DNA of 64,000 nucleotides from Vibrio tetraodonis (GCF_003350295.1 NZ_QLYY01000008.1:1-64000), one strand, 5' to 3'. Shown: positions 36,638 to 47,096, counted from the first letter of the stretch. Notes: generated from the sequence alone by a model not told the origin. Program-made: numbers and translations.

Positions 36638-37674
36638 AAAAAATTAAAGTTTTGATTGTTGATGATTCACCAGTATTCAGGGCATTACTTGAGCAATTAA
36701 TTAACTCTGATCCAATGCTTGAGGTTGTTGCGTCGGCGGAAGACCCTTACCAAGCCCGTGATTTGATCAAGCAGCATAACCCTGACGTCATCACATTAGA
36801 TATAGAAATGCCCAAAATGAATGGTGTCCAGTTTCTAAAGAATTTAATGCGCTTGAGGCCTACTCCTGTGATCATGATCTCAACTTTAACCCAGCATGGT
36901 GCGCAGCCTACCCTTATGGCCTTGGAACTAGGGGCGGTCGATTATTTTCCTAAACCGTCGGTTGACAACACAGGTGACATGCTGAATTACAAAGATTTGG
37001 TCAACGACAAAATAAAAATGGCGGCAGGGGCCAATGTAAAACAAGAATACAGCAAGAACGTGACAACCCTAGCCCCTACTTGTAGGGGAAAAACGTCCAT
37101 TGAGCTTATAGCAATTGGCGCTTCCACTGGAGGTACTGAGGCGGTTAGACAAGTATTAGCGGCTCTACCTGCAGGACTTCCACCTATCGTCATCACTCAA
37201 CACATTAGTGCAATGTTTAGTGCCTCGTTTGCTCAAAGGTTGAATGAGAGCTGTGCGATACAAGTTAAGGAATTATCAACGAATAAGGCGCCTTTGATTA
37301 ATGGATGTGCTTATGTTGCTCCGGGAGATAGACATCTGGTAGTGGTTAAACAGGGAAGCCATTTATATTGCCAACTTGATGACAGACCAAGTGTTAATAG
37401 ACACAAACCTTCCGTTGATGTGATGTTTGATGCTGTAGCTGAAACGGTAGGCAAGAGTGCTATTGGCGTGATTTTGACTGGTATGGGTCAAGACGGTGCA
37501 GAAGGTATGCTTAGAATGAGACAGCAAGGTGCAAGGACTATTGCGCAAGATCAAGCATCTTCGGTGGTATGGGGAATGCCTAGAGTAGCTGTTGAGATCA
37601 ATGCTGCCGAGGAAGTGAAGAGTCTTAAGCAAATCCCACAACAAATTTGTGATTGTTTAGAAAGTCATCATTGA
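36634..37674 (+). CDS. cheB: Receptor methylesterase CheB
   Basis: 346 residues: receiver domain ([17 protein letters not shown], phospho-Asp in [17 protein letters not shown]) and C-terminal methylesterase with catalytic Ser in [16 protein letters not shown], His in [11 protein letters not shown] and Asp in [12 protein letters not shown]. It removes methyl groups from receptors after phosphorylation by CheA. Coupled to cheD. Confidence 0.95.
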   Translation: MKKIKVLIVDDSPVFRALLEQLINSDPMLEVVASAEDPYQARDLIKQHNPDVITLDIEMPKMNGVQFLKNLMRLRPTPVIMISTLTQHGAQPTLMALELGAVDYFPKPSVDNTGDMLNYKDLVNDKIKMAAGANVKQEYSKNVTTLAPTCRGKTSIELIAIGASTGGTEAVRQVLAALPAGLPPIVITQHISAMFSASFAQRLNESCAIQVKELSTNKAPLINGCAYVAPGDRHLVVVKQGSHLYCQLDDRPSVNRHKPSVDVMFDAVAETVGKSAIGVILTGMGQDGAEGMLRMRQQGARTIAQDQASSVVWGMPRVAVEINAAEEVKSLKQIPQQICDCLESHH

Positions 37675-37701
37675 GCCATAACGGCTAAGGCTAGGGATAG
37701 A

Positions 37702-38862
37702 ATGAATATAATAATTAAGGTTAATAAGAACCGCTATGGTATCGCGATAGGAATTCAACTCCTGCTATTGTCGATTGGTATGACGCTATCCTCTTCGTTA
37801 GCTCATGTTGCTGTTATGATTTTAGCAGCGGCAGTACCTTGGTTTGTTATCCCGCGAAAACAGGAATCTCAGCCAGAGCAGCAGCCAAGTGCCAAGCCAG
37901 TCAAGGATGTACAAGCTGCGGCCAGAGATATCAGTAAGCTCATTGATCAGATATCACAACAGTTAAATGAGCCACTTGTTTTACAAAATAGTATTGTCTC
38001 TGAGTCCGTTGAAACCTTGAATGCGAGCTTCTTTGAACTACAGAATTTAGCTGAGAACCAAAATAATATTGCAGAGTCGCTCGTGTTAAATACATTGGCG
38101 AATAAAAATGATGCGTACGACATCACTCAAGTTTTACCGAAAACCGAAGCTATCATTCGTCAGTTTGTCGATACACTCATCACTGTATCAGAGAAAAGTA
38201 TCTCTGCTGTACACAGCATTCACGATATGTCAGATAAACTAAGTACTGTCTTTAAACTTCTTGCACAAGTTCGGGGGCTTTCCGAACAGACAAATTTACT
38301 GGCATTGAACGCTGCGATTGAAGCCGCTAGAGCAGGAGATGCAGGCCGTGGTTTTGCCGTTGTAGCGCAGGAAGTCAGGAATCTATCTGTGAAAGCGGAA
38401 GAATTAAATAGTCAGATAGAGAAAGAGATTAATGTTGCGCAAAATACGGTCAGAGAAGCCAATAAAACGGTCGGTGAAATGGCATCTATCGATATGACCG
38501 AAGCGATAGAGTCTAAAGACAAAGTAGATGAGATGTTGCATGGTGTACAAAAAATGAATGCCATGGTCGAACAAGACGTACAGAAAATCAAATCTATCGG
38601 TGACACGCTGCACAGTAAAGTAGGGGATGGCATTCGGGCATTACAGTTTACCGACATCATAGTTCAGCAGGGTGATTACGCTAAGGACAGCACAGCGTTT
38701 CTTGTCCAGCTCAAGAACACTTTCGAAGATTATGCAAGTGATCGAATTGATGGTGACGGTTTTAATAGAGCGATAAATGAGCTTAAGGATAATGTTTGTC
38801 AGAGGAGTGCGCCAGCTGCTTCACAAGCAAGTATAGAAGAAGGCGAAGTGGAGTTTTTCTGA
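37702..38862 (+). CDS. Short, sensor-less MCP-like protein
   Basis: 386 residues. Two hydrophobic segments at the N-terminus (17-33 and 36-50) leave no room for a periplasmic sensor. A coiled-coil follows with the receptor tip [36 protein letters not shown], but the returning arm is short and ends [14 protein letters not shown], a motif seen in non-canonical MCP-like proteins. There is no HAMP and no methylation-helix pair of normal length. It probably senses internal or membrane-derived signals or acts as an array scaffold. It closes the che half of the cluster. Confidence 0.88.
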   Translation: MNIIIKVNKNRYGIAIGIQLLLLSIGMTLSSSLAHVAVMILAAAVPWFVIPRKQESQPEQQPSAKPVKDVQAAARDISKLIDQISQQLNEPLVLQNSIVSESVETLNASFFELQNLAENQNNIAESLVLNTLANKNDAYDITQVLPKTEAIIRQFVDTLITVSEKSISAVHSIHDMSDKLSTVFKLLAQVRGLSEQTNLLALNAAIEAARAGDAGRGFAVVAQEVRNLSVKAEELNSQIEKEINVAQNTVREANKTVGEMASIDMTEAIESKDKVDEMLHGVQKMNAMVEQDVQKIKSIGDTLHSKVGDGIRALQFTDIIVQQGDYAKDSTAFLVQLKNTFEDYASDRIDGDGFNRAINELKDNVCQRSAPAASQASIEEGEVEFF

Positions 38863-38922
38863 GTTTTGGTTAGGTGAATAAAGCAAGGCAAAGCGGTCTT
38901 GTTGGCTTGATAAGGAGATACT

Positions 38923-39222
38923 ATGTCTGTTGAATCAGAAATTGATACAGGTGCAAAACATATCACGATTGTCATAGAAGGTGCTTTTGGCTTTAGTCTT
39001 GTTCAGGAGTTCCGTCGTTGCTATTCAGACAAAAAAGATTATCGCTATACCATTGATTTACGCAAGGTCGATTATATCGACAGTGCGGGTTTGGGTATGT
39101 TGCTGAATATGCACAACTATCTAGAGCAAGATGATGGAATGATCCGCATCACTAACACGCTTCCTCAAGTAAGAAAAATACTGTCAATTTCTCGTTTTGA
39201 TAAAAAATTTGCCATCGAGTAG
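38923..39222 (+). CDS. STAS-domain anti-anti-sigma-type protein
   Basis: 99 residues with the full STAS signature DLRKVDYIDSAGLGMLLNM, including the phosphorylatable Ser. It precedes the REC-PP2C-ATPase gene by 17 bp, the pair forming a partner-switching module like HsbA/HsbR of Pseudomonas or RsbV/RsbU. It is probably phosphorylated by the kinase domain and dephosphorylated by the phosphatase domain of that neighbour. AAGGAG precedes the ATG. Confidence 0.9.
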   Translation: MSVESEIDTGAKHITIVIEGAFGFSLVQEFRRCYSDKKDYRYTIDLRKVDYIDSAGLGMLLNMHNYLEQDDGMIRITNTLPQVRKILSISRFDKKFAIE

Positions 39223-39239
39223 ATGCTGAGGAGAGTGGT

Positions 39240-40934
39240 ATGCATGTCATGATAGTGGATGATCACGCGACGAATAGAGAGTTGTGTCGGTTTATGTTGG
39301 GTGGCATCACGGAAAAAGTAACGACTTTCGAGAACGGAGAAGGTGTCGTCAATGCAATGCGGCAAATGCCAATCTTGCCTGATGTTATTCTTCTTGATGT
39401 TATGATGCCAATAAAAGATGGTTTTGTTACAGCAAAAGAAATTCGGGATGCGTTTCCTGGAAGGCATATGCCGATCATCTTTCTTACTGTTTTGGACGAT
39501 CACGACTCATTTGAGCGGTGTTTGACTGTAGGTGATGATTTTATTCCCAAGCCAGTAGAACGAAGTGTACTGATTGCCAAAGTACAAGCCCACTATCGTA
39601 TCGTGAAAATACATAACCAAGTAAGAGAGCAAAGAGATGAGCTGAGTCATTTCCATGAACAGGTACGTTATGACTATGCGATTGCTGAATCGATATTTTC
39701 TAACTTGATGGATGAAATGAGTTCCCAGCTTAAGAATATCTATGGGATAGATTATAAGTCTACGCCATCAACTGTTTTTAACGGAGATATGATTGTTGTT
39801 GCCAATCGCCCGCATGGTGGTGTCTATGTGATGATAGCAGATGCAACAGGCCATGGTCTTCCTGCTGCTATATCAGCCATACCCGCGACACGCGCTTTCT
39901 TTTCTATGGCTGCGAAAGGTTTGTCTCTTGGTGAAATTGTTCGCGAGCTTAATGATGTGTTAGTTAGATTCCTACCCATGGGAATGATGCTAGCTGCCAG
40001 TGTATTTGAAGTTAGAGCCAATGGTTTTGAGGTATCCTGGTGGGGCGGGGGATTGCCCGATGGCTACTTACTCGATAAAGACGGTACTATTGTGCGCAGA
40101 TTAGTATCAACCCATATGCCTCTTGGTGTCCTAAAAGAGCATGAGTTCGAAGCCGAACTATTGCATTACAAGTTGGAACCTGATCAACGGATTGTATGTT
40201 ATACCGATGGTGTGGTTGAGGCTGAAAACAATGTGGGTGAGCAATTTGGCCAAGCTAGACTGGAAGAAGCACTCAAATCGGGGCGGGCGATCATTCCTAC
40301 TGTTTTTGAAGCGGTTAATAATTTCTCTTGTCGAAATGTGGGTGACGATCTTTCAATACTGTCGATGACTTTTCCGATTTCAAATGGGAACGATAGAGTT
40401 ACCCAACAGAACAATTGCTACCTTAGCCAGACCCAATCTCAGTCCACAATCAATTTTCCAGCGTCTGTCCTAAAGTCGGTGTCCGTAATGAATGAAGTTC
40501 GACGTTTTATGACGGGGGTGATGTCAGGGCCACATCTGGATCTCATTTGTTCAGTATTGTCCGAGCTATTTGCTAATGCGATTGAGCATGGCTTATTAAG
40601 TATGGATTCTAAAATCAAAGAACAACCGGACGGTTTTTTTACGTTTTATCAACTGCGGGAGCAGAGGCTGCAAGAATTGCCAGAGCAATACTGGGTGTCT
40701 CTATCTATCGATTATCAGCCTGACGATACCAAAGTAGTAATGGCGCTTGAGCATAATGGCGAGGGCTTTGATCATTCTGTGCTAAAAAAGGACGACGATC
40801 AGTCTCTCACGCACGGTCGTGGCATCGTACTTGCTTCTGAATTATGTGATTCACTGGAGTACTCAAAGCAAGGTAAGTGTGTGACGGCGGTCTACCGATT
40901 GGACTCAAAGCATCATTTTCCCAGCTCGAGTTAA
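39240..40934 (+). CDS. Response regulator-PP2C phosphatase-HATPase fusion (HsbR-like)
   Basis: 564 residues in three domains. The receiver (1-120) has MIVDDHATNRELC, phospho-Asp in VILLDVMMPIKDGF and PKPVE. The PP2C/SpoIIE phosphatase (about 180-380) has GDMIVVANRPHGGVYVMIADATGHGLPAA and VCYTDGVVEAENN. The C-terminal GHKL kinase-like domain (about 415-560) has SELFANAIEHGLL and GRGIVLASELCD, as in RsbW. The architecture equals HsbR-type proteins, which set the phosphorylation of a STAS partner. The receiver likely accepts phosphate from the cluster's CheA, linking sensing to partner switching. Confidence 0.92.
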   Translation: MHVMIVDDHATNRELCRFMLGGITEKVTTFENGEGVVNAMRQMPILPDVILLDVMMPIKDGFVTAKEIRDAFPGRHMPIIFLTVLDDHDSFERCLTVGDDFIPKPVERSVLIAKVQAHYRIVKIHNQVREQRDELSHFHEQVRYDYAIAESIFSNLMDEMSSQLKNIYGIDYKSTPSTVFNGDMIVVANRPHGGVYVMIADATGHGLPAAISAIPATRAFFSMAAKGLSLGEIVRELNDVLVRFLPMGMMLAASVFEVRANGFEVSWWGGGLPDGYLLDKDGTIVRRLVSTHMPLGVLKEHEFEAELLHYKLEPDQRIVCYTDGVVEAENNVGEQFGQARLEEALKSGRAIIPTVFEAVNNFSCRNVGDDLSILSMTFPISNGNDRVTQQNNCYLSQTQSQSTINFPASVLKSVSVMNEVRRFMTGVMSGPHLDLICSVLSELFANAIEHGLLSMDSKIKEQPDGFFTFYQLREQRLQELPEQYWVSLSIDYQPDDTKVVMALEHNGEGFDHSVLKKDDDQSLTHGRGIVLASELCDSLEYSKQGKCVTAVYRLDSKHHFPSSS

Positions 40935-40939
40935 TGATA

Positions 40940-40952
40940 TTTACACTGTAAA
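40940..40952. promoter_or_regulatory. parS2 site
   Basis: TTTACACTGTAAA lies 5 bp after the stop of the phosphatase fusion gene, about 17 kb from oriCII. It is an exact match to the parS2 consensus. Confidence 0.85.
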
Positions 40953-41058
40953 AGCAGGTGAGTAGTGACCGACACCCTACTTTGCTACAAATTAAATATT
41001 GTATTCCTCCTGGATTATATAAACTAAACTTAAAGGGATTAAAGCAAGCAGGCTGTAA

Positions 41059-42732
41059 ATGTGGGAAAAGTTAGTCAGCTTATCTGAAGATAGTCAACAG
41101 ATTATCGCTAAGCTACCGCAAGACATGGTTCTTGACGAGAAACTCAGTGATAAAGGTGTTGAAGAGGCATTGAGTGATATCGGCGCCAGTGACTTTTGTT
41201 TACTAACTGATGAAGTGAATCGCTTCGTCAATTGTGCAAATGAAGGTAAAAGTGAAGCGCTGGTCGGGTTCCCCATCGCCGAAGTTAGGGATGCTGAAGT
41301 CGAGGTGGTGCTATCTGATCATGACATGCTAGCGAGCATGGTTGTAACGGGTGCATATCGTGGATCACCACTAAAAGGACCTCAAATCGTTCACGCATTA
41401 GCTCGCGCTCATGTCACCAAGGGAATCAATAAGCTTGCACTCAAAAAAGTGTTAGTTATGAGCCACCAGCTCAAGCCCGGTGAAACCTTTACCCAGCCAG
41501 TAGCTAAGGGTAAAAGCCCGGTGCAAGGCCAAGATGCTAGGTTCATTCCATTAGTTAAAGATGTTACCAAACAAGTGTTGGCGCCAATTGAAGATGAAAG
41601 TGGCAAAGTAGACATGTTAAACTTAGGTGAAACCGTCACGGTTGAAGCGGGTGCCCGTTTGATGAAACGTATCCCAGCGACAAAAGGTGTTCCTGGTATC
41701 ACTGTCCAGGGAAAGTCCATTCCTCCCAAACCCGGAAATGATACTACTCTCAAAGTTTCAAAAGGATCGGAATTGTCTTCTGATGATCCTAACCTGCTCA
41801 TTGCTCAAGTTTCTGGCATGCCCATCATCAAAGAGCGTTCAGTTGAAGTAGAAGACGCACTTTGCCTTCCATCAATCGGCGTTGCTACGGGTCACATAAA
41901 GTTTAAAGGAAACGTGATTGTCACTGGAAATATTGAATCGGATATGGTGGTACGTACGACAGGTAACCTTACCGTTGGTGGATTTATTGAATCAGCTGAT
42001 GTCCAAGCTCAGGGAGATATTGAAGTTGCGAAAGGTATCATAGGTCACAATGTTTCAGAAGGTGAGGAGAAAAGCTGCAAGGTAAAATCTGGTGGCTCAA
42101 TTACAGCAAACTATGCGCAGTTTTCAGAACTACAAGCGGCAGACAATATCAATCTTTCTATCCATTGTATGAGTAACGAGCTAAGGTGTGGTAGAGACCT
42201 TACGGTTTCTGATGAGGCTGGAAAACAGGGTACGCTGAGTGGTGGTAGTGCAAAAGTGGGTGGTAAGGTTATCTGCGTTAATTTAGGAGTTGAGGGCGAT
42301 ACTGCTACTCATGTTAATGCTTTTGCTCGTTACGCAAATTTTAAAGAGCGCCAACAAAAGTACAAAGATGAATACACAGCGGCCCAAGAAGCAACCATGA
42401 AAGTGGTTCGAAAAGAGCTTGAATTTAAGAAAACTCCCAAAGCTGAACGAACCGAAGAAGACGAAGCCAATCTTGCTAAAATGAAACAAGAGTCTAACGA
42501 AAGGTTAGAAAAAGCGAAAATGGCAAGAGATCGGCTAGAGATGGAACTAGAGGAAGCGCTGGAAGAAAATACTATCGAAGTTAAGAATAAAGTCTATACG
42601 CATGTTACGGTCCAATATGGTGAAGAAAAAGTGATCACAAAACGTGTTCATGGTACCAGTACTTTTAGCTTCACTCAGTATGAGATTAAGTGCGCTTCTG
42701 CGATGGATGAAGAAGCGCTAGAGCAAGAGTAA
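41059..42732 (+). CDS. DUF342/FapA-family polymerising protein
   Basis: 557 residues of the DUF342 family (FapA, flagellar assembly protein A). The mid region is a right-handed beta-helix typical of bactofilin-like folds (GHIKFKGNVIVTGNIESDMVV, GNLTVGGFIESADVQAQGDIEV, GGSITANYAQFSELQAADNI). A long charged coiled coil (about 440-510) follows and a short C-terminal beta segment. No signal peptide. FapA in V. vulnificus has been linked to the polar flagellum and to sugar transport control. Here it stands alone, 125 bp after the chemotaxis block. Confidence 0.85.
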   Translation: MWEKLVSLSEDSQQIIAKLPQDMVLDEKLSDKGVEEALSDIGASDFCLLTDEVNRFVNCANEGKSEALVGFPIAEVRDAEVEVVLSDHDMLASMVVTGAYRGSPLKGPQIVHALARAHVTKGINKLALKKVLVMSHQLKPGETFTQPVAKGKSPVQGQDARFIPLVKDVTKQVLAPIEDESGKVDMLNLGETVTVEAGARLMKRIPATKGVPGITVQGKSIPPKPGNDTTLKVSKGSELSSDDPNLLIAQVSGMPIIKERSVEVEDALCLPSIGVATGHIKFKGNVIVTGNIESDMVVRTTGNLTVGGFIESADVQAQGDIEVAKGIIGHNVSEGEEKSCKVKSGGSITANYAQFSELQAADNINLSIHCMSNELRCGRDLTVSDEAGKQGTLSGGSAKVGGKVICVNLGVEGDTATHVNAFARYANFKERQQKYKDEYTAAQEATMKVVRKELEFKKTPKAERTEEDEANLAKMKQESNERLEKAKMARDRLEMELEEALEENTIEVKNKVYTHVTVQYGEEKVITKRVHGTSTFSFTQYEIKCASAMDEEALEQE

Positions 42733-42804
42733 GTAAAACGCTATCAAGCTTGCCATTATAGCTATATCTAAGGAGGCAAGTTTATCTTTTTATGCGCTAT
42801 TATG

Positions 42805-43239
42805 CTAACAGTCGTCGCCTGAGATAGGAACAACGAGGATGTCCACAGGGGAGCGATTGATGAGCTGTCGGGAGTAGGAAAGGATCTTACTCCAAAAATC
42901 TTGATGGTGTCCGCAAAGTAACAAATCAACACGATAGTTTTCTATTGTCTCCGAAAGTTTATTGGCTAAGTTACCAGTTCCGACCAGAAAATGTCGAATG
43001 GGAAAGTCTACGTTAGCTTCGAAGGACCTTAACTTTTTCATAGCAAGCTCATTGACAGGTCTCACATTGGTATCGGAATGGATATCAATAAGCTCTGGGT
43101 ATATCTCTCCATGAGAGCCATCAAGGTGAATAAAAGAGATATCAGCGTTATGTTGCTTAGCCATAAAGATAGCCCTCTCTATCAGAATATTACTGTCATC
43201 AGATAGTTCTAAAGCAACCATAATATGTTGATATTGCAT
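42805..43239 (-). CDS. uspA: Universal stress protein A
   Basis: 144 residues. MQYQHIMVALELSDDSNILIERA and the C-terminal LLLCGHHQDFWSKILSYSRQLI are nearly those of E. coli UspA (CGHHQDFWSKLMSSARQLI). UspA lacks the G-x2-G-x9-G-S/T ATP-binding loop, as this one does. It is a stress-survival factor. Convergent with the DUF342 gene and divergent from the PBP2 paralogue. Confidence 0.92.
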   Translation of the reverse strand: MQYQHIMVALELSDDSNILIERAIFMAKQHNADISFIHLDGSHGEIYPELIDIHSDTNVRPVNELAMKKLRSFEANVDFPIRHFLVGTGNLANKLSETIENYRVDLLLCGHHQDFWSKILSYSRQLINRSPVDILVVPISGDDC

Positions 43240-43493
43240 AGTTATTTCCTTCTTTTTTCTTTGACCTTGGTATCATAAAGCTGATTGAAGAAGAATATTG
43301 CTTGCCAGATCTCTAATGTGAAAGTTATTGGTTTATGCTCTCATCACTGTGACATAGTTAAATACTTCTTACCCTTAATTGTTGACACATTAGACACACA
43401 ACTTTTACTCAGATTTGTTAAAGTTGGAGCAACGATAATGATGCCTTCCCGTTTTAGGATGGCCGAGTGTTTACCCCTGTTTCTAAAAATTCT
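43240..43493. other. Intergenic region between uspA and the PBP2 paralogue
   Basis: 254 bp containing the divergent promoters. An open frame at 43285-43497 exists, but it is Cys/His-rich, has no family features and overlaps the PBP2 start, so I do not call it. Confidence 0.4.
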
Positions 43494-45374
43494 ATGAAGT
43501 TAAATCGATGTACTAATCGTCTGCGCAATTACGATTTTGAACTGACTTTGTTCAAAAGACGAGCTGCAGTCGCTTTTATTGCCATGGTATCTTTATGTTT
43601 TGTACTTGTTGCTAATCTATATAAGCTAGAAGTCGACAATTTTTCTTACTACCAAACGCGAGCAAACGACAATAGGATTCAAGTGTTGCCTATTTCGCCT
43701 CCTCGAGGCGTAATCTATGACAGAAACGGAAAACCTGTTGCCCAAAACATACCTATTTATGTATTGGAGGTTGTACCGAGTAAAGTCGCTTCTATGAAAG
43801 ATTCTGCTGATCGCTTGTCGAACTATATCGAGTTATCACCAGAGCAAAAGCAAAAATTAACTCAATTACATCGCTCAAGCCATAAAACACAGACAGTTAA
43901 AACCGTTTTAAGTGAAATAGAAATAGCTCAATTCTCTGCCCATCAACATGAATTTCCGGGTTTTAGGGTCAATGCTGAAATGAAACGCTACTATCCCTAT
44001 GGTGAGTCACTAACCCACATTGTTGGGTACGTAGCGCACATTAATGACCGTGATTTAGAACGTTTAAAAGAAGAGGGGGAGTTGGCTAACTATAGAGCGA
44101 CAAAAATTATCGGTAAGTTAGGAATTGAACGATACTACGAAAATATTTTGCACGGAAAGCAGGGCTACGAAGAAGTTGAGGTAAATAACCGAGGCCGAGT
44201 AATAAGAACGCTTAAATATGTTCCTCCTATTGCGGGCAAAGATCTTGTCCTTAATATTGATGTCGATTTGCAACAGCATGTTTATCAACTTTTGGGCGAC
44301 AGGCAAGGTAGTGCTGTGGTCCTCGATCCTACTGATAATAGTGTTCTGGCTATGGCTTCCAGTCCTAGTTATGATCCCAATCCATTTGTTGATGGTATCT
44401 CCGGAGCGGAATATCGTAAGTTATTGCAAGATCCCCATCATCCCTTACTCAATCGAGCAACCTTAGGTGTATACCCACCTGCATCTACGGTAAAACCCTT
44501 CATCGCGATAGCTGGTTTAAGTGAAAAGGTAGTAAGTCCTGATACTGTCCGAAACGATCATGGTCGTTGGCAGATCCCTGGCTCTAAACGTGGTTCCAAG
44601 GCTTGGCGAGACTGGAGGCGCTGGGGTCATGGTGATGTCGATGTCACCTTGGCGATTGAAGAATCGGTGGATTCGTTTTTTTATCAAATGGCGTATGACC
44701 TAGGCATAGACAGAATATCGGACTGGATGGGGATGTTTGGTTTTGGTCAGAGAACTGGTATTGATATCTTCGAAGAAACTGCGGCGAATATGCCAACTAG
44801 AGAGTGGAAGCAACGCAGGCATCATCAGCCATGGTACAAAGGTGATACGGTTCCAATTGGTATTGGGCAAGGATATTGGACGGCGACACCGCTCCAATTG
44901 GCTAAAGCTACTTCTGTATTGGTTAATCATGGGGCTGTGACCTCTCCACACATACTCAAAGCTGTGATTGAACATGGGCAGGAGTTTAGTCAAGCTCAGA
45001 CTGTTGAATACGCAAAAACAAAAGAAATGAATCAAGTGAATGATGCATACTGGGATATTTCTCTTAACGCAATGCGTTTGGTTACTCAAGGTTCCAGAGG
45101 TTCAGGGCGCCGTTCATTTAGAGGAGCTAAATACTGCAGTGGAGGTAAATCTGGTACCGCACAGGTCTTTGGCTTAAAAAAAGATGAAGTGTATAACTCC
45201 AAAGAGTTAAGTAAACATCTACTCGATCATGGTCTATTTACGGGGTTTGCACCATGTGAAAACCCGAAATATGTTGCCACGGTAGTCATTGAACATGGAA
45301 ATGGTGGTGCTAGAGTAGGGGCACCATTTATCAGAAAAGTCTTTGATTATTTACTGGTAGAAGAGAAAACATAG
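43494..45374 (+). CDS. mrdA: Penicillin-binding protein 2 paralogue (peptidoglycan DD-transpeptidase)
   Basis: About 626 residues, class B PBP of the PBP2/MrdA type. An N-terminal TM helix (AAVAFIAMVSLCFVLVANLY) precedes the PBP dimer domain (ISPPRGVIYDRNGKPVAQN). The transpeptidase domain has S-x-x-K as PPASTVKPF, the SxN-type motif as ESVDSFFYQMAYDLGIDR (SVD where E. coli has SAD) and KSGTAQV. The ATG at 43494 aligns with E. coli MrdA (MKLQNSF...), but a GTG at 43467 has AGGA 7 nt upstream and is a real alternative. No rodA or dacA lies beside it, so it looks like a second, stand-alone copy rather than the elongasome operon gene. Confidence 0.88.
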   Translation: MKLNRCTNRLRNYDFELTLFKRRAAVAFIAMVSLCFVLVANLYKLEVDNFSYYQTRANDNRIQVLPISPPRGVIYDRNGKPVAQNIPIYVLEVVPSKVASMKDSADRLSNYIELSPEQKQKLTQLHRSSHKTQTVKTVLSEIEIAQFSAHQHEFPGFRVNAEMKRYYPYGESLTHIVGYVAHINDRDLERLKEEGELANYRATKIIGKLGIERYYENILHGKQGYEEVEVNNRGRVIRTLKYVPPIAGKDLVLNIDVDLQQHVYQLLGDRQGSAVVLDPTDNSVLAMASSPSYDPNPFVDGISGAEYRKLLQDPHHPLLNRATLGVYPPASTVKPFIAIAGLSEKVVSPDTVRNDHGRWQIPGSKRGSKAWRDWRRWGHGDVDVTLAIEESVDSFFYQMAYDLGIDRISDWMGMFGFGQRTGIDIFEETAANMPTREWKQRRHHQPWYKGDTVPIGIGQGYWTATPLQLAKATSVLVNHGAVTSPHILKAVIEHGQEFSQAQTVEYAKTKEMNQVNDAYWDISLNAMRLVTQGSRGSGRRSFRGAKYCSGGKSGTAQVFGLKKDEVYNSKELSKHLLDHGLFTGFAPCENPKYVATVVIEHGNGGARVGAPFIRKVFDYLLVEEKT

Positions 45375-45458
45375 TAGTTTGAAGTCATTTGATTTTTGAG
45401 ATTCTCCCCATATTAAACTAGATTCATATTGTCTGGTCGTTTTCTAGAGAATCATCAA

Positions 45459-47096
45459 ATGAAAAACATTCTATCAAATGTTTCAGTATCCAATCGTTTG
45501 TTGGCTATATCCATTATTTTTGTTGTCACTGTCGTTATTATCGCTATGGATGTGATTTCGACGCTTGAAAAAAATAAACAAGATGGAACGGTAATCAATG
45601 TTGCGGGTCGACAAAGGATGTTGACTAAAAAGTTTGCCAGTGAAGTGATGCTCACTTTACAAAAACAAAGCCAAGTTACTGCGCCTCAACTGAACTACGA
45701 AAATACCATTAAACTCTATGAAACTTCATTGCGTGCATTAAAATCGGGTGGGCAAACCTTCTCTGATTTGTCGATGCAGTCACCCATTATCCTAAAAGAG
45801 AGTTCCGCCGTTGATTTTAAAACAAAACTCATCGAAGTTGAGCGGCTCTGGTTCACGCAAAAAATGCTAGCTTTGGATTTGTTGCAGAGCGAAATACGCC
45901 CTTCTGATGCGAAAATAGATGCCTTTATGATGGCAAATCACAAAACATTGGCAGCAATGCATCAAGCCGTTCTGAGCTACAACAAATATTCTGATCGAAA
46001 CATTAGCTCTTTAAAAACGGATATAGTGTTCATTTCTTTGGTCAGTTTAACCCTCACTATGGTACTCCTTTACCTAATCGGCAAAAGCTTGACTCAGCCA
46101 ATTCACCAGCTTGTGAAGATCACGAGAGAAATTAGCAAAGGTGATTTAAGTGATAACCACTCTGCTGGGTTGGCCAATAAGAGTGAACTTGGCTTTCTGG
46201 CGGCCAATATTTTTTCTATGAGACATGCTTTATCCTCAGTGGTTAAAGGCCTAAAAACTAGCGCAGACAGTATTTCACGTTTATCCAATCGGGTTGAGAC
46301 CTTAGCCCAAGAGGTGGACAGTAGTTATGATGACGAAAAGCGAAAGTATGATGAGATCGCTAAAATCTCCGATGACTTGGTAATGTCGTTTGAGCGTGTT
46401 TCTCAAGTGGTTGAAACAACTTTATTGTCGGCGTCTGAAAGCCAAAAGAGTGCTGAGCTTGGTTTAGAGACAATACATAACAATATTAGAGCGGTTGAAC
46501 TTGCTTCTGCTGAGTCAGAAAAAGTATCGGCTAACGTACAAGAGCTGAGTTTAGTCGCTGAAAAGGTTTATAGCATTATTGATGTCATTCAAGTCATTGC
46601 TGAACAAACGAACCTACTTGCTTTGAATGCGGCGATTGAAGCGGCCAGAGCTGGAGAGCAAGGGCGAGGCTTTGCAGTTGTGTCTGACGAAGTACGCATG
46701 TTAGCCAGTAAAACAAACCACTCTACAGGTGAAATTAGTCACCTACTTAATGACTTAACTGACAGGGTGAAAGCCTCTGTAGAATCTGTGGCTCAGTTGC
46801 AAACAGAAGTCGAGAACAGTAAGAAGTGCAGTAACTATACTGCTGAAAACATAGATCGAATTTCTAACTCTATCTCACTGACCGTTGGTCAGCAGCATGA
46901 AATTGCTGCTTTGATTGATGAGCAGTCAAAAAGTATCCATGAACTTAGAGAAGCACAGGGTTACTTATCTAATTTGTTAAAAAATACCAATAAAAAAATT
47001 AAAGATAGCTCATTTATCGCGGTGGATATGAATGATATGGCGAAGGGAATTTCCTCTACGTTAGATGATTTTTCTTTATCCGCCAGTGGCCAGTAG
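45459..47096 (+). CDS. Methyl-accepting chemotaxis protein with PilJ-type sensor
   Basis: About 545 residues. TM1 ([21 protein letters not shown]) precedes a periplasmic PilJ/NIT-like four-helix domain recognised by [19 protein letters not shown]2 is near 195-215, then HAMP, then a signalling domain with tip [19 protein letters not shown] and [15 protein letters not shown]. PilJ-type domains in NarX/NarQ bind nitrate and in PilJ serve pilus chemotaxis; the ligand here is unknown. The ATG at 45459 is preferred to a TTG ten codons earlier. Strong terminator downstream. Confidence 0.9.
   Translation: MKNILSNVSVSNRLLAISIIFVVTVVIIAMDVISTLEKNKQDGTVINVAGRQRMLTKKFASEVMLTLQKQSQVTAPQLNYENTIKLYETSLRALKSGGQTFSDLSMQSPIILKESSAVDFKTKLIEVERLWFTQKMLALDLLQSEIRPSDAKIDAFMMANHKTLAAMHQAVLSYNKYSDRNISSLKTDIVFISLVSLTLTMVLLYLIGKSLTQPIHQLVKITREISKGDLSDNHSAGLANKSELGFLAANIFSMRHALSSVVKGLKTSADSISRLSNRVETLAQEVDSSYDDEKRKYDEIAKISDDLVMSFERVSQVVETTLLSASESQKSAELGLETIHNNIRAVELASAESEKVSANVQELSLVAEKVYSIIDVIQVIAEQTNLLALNAAIEAARAGEQGRGFAVVSDEVRMLASKTNHSTGEISHLLNDLTDRVKASVESVAQLQTEVENSKKCSNYTAENIDRISNSISLTVGQQHEIAALIDEQSKSIHELREAQGYLSNLLKNTNKKIKDSSFIAVDMNDMAKGISSTLDDFSLSASGQ

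Noticed and set aside
42748..42780. Possible terminator CTTGCC/GGCAAG between the DUF342 gene and uspA
   Set aside because: Only a 6-bp stem with a loop of about 20 nt, not convincing.
43285..43497. Open frame of 70 codons before the PBP2 paralogue
   Set aside because: Unusual composition, no ribosome binding site seen, and overlaps the PBP2 start.
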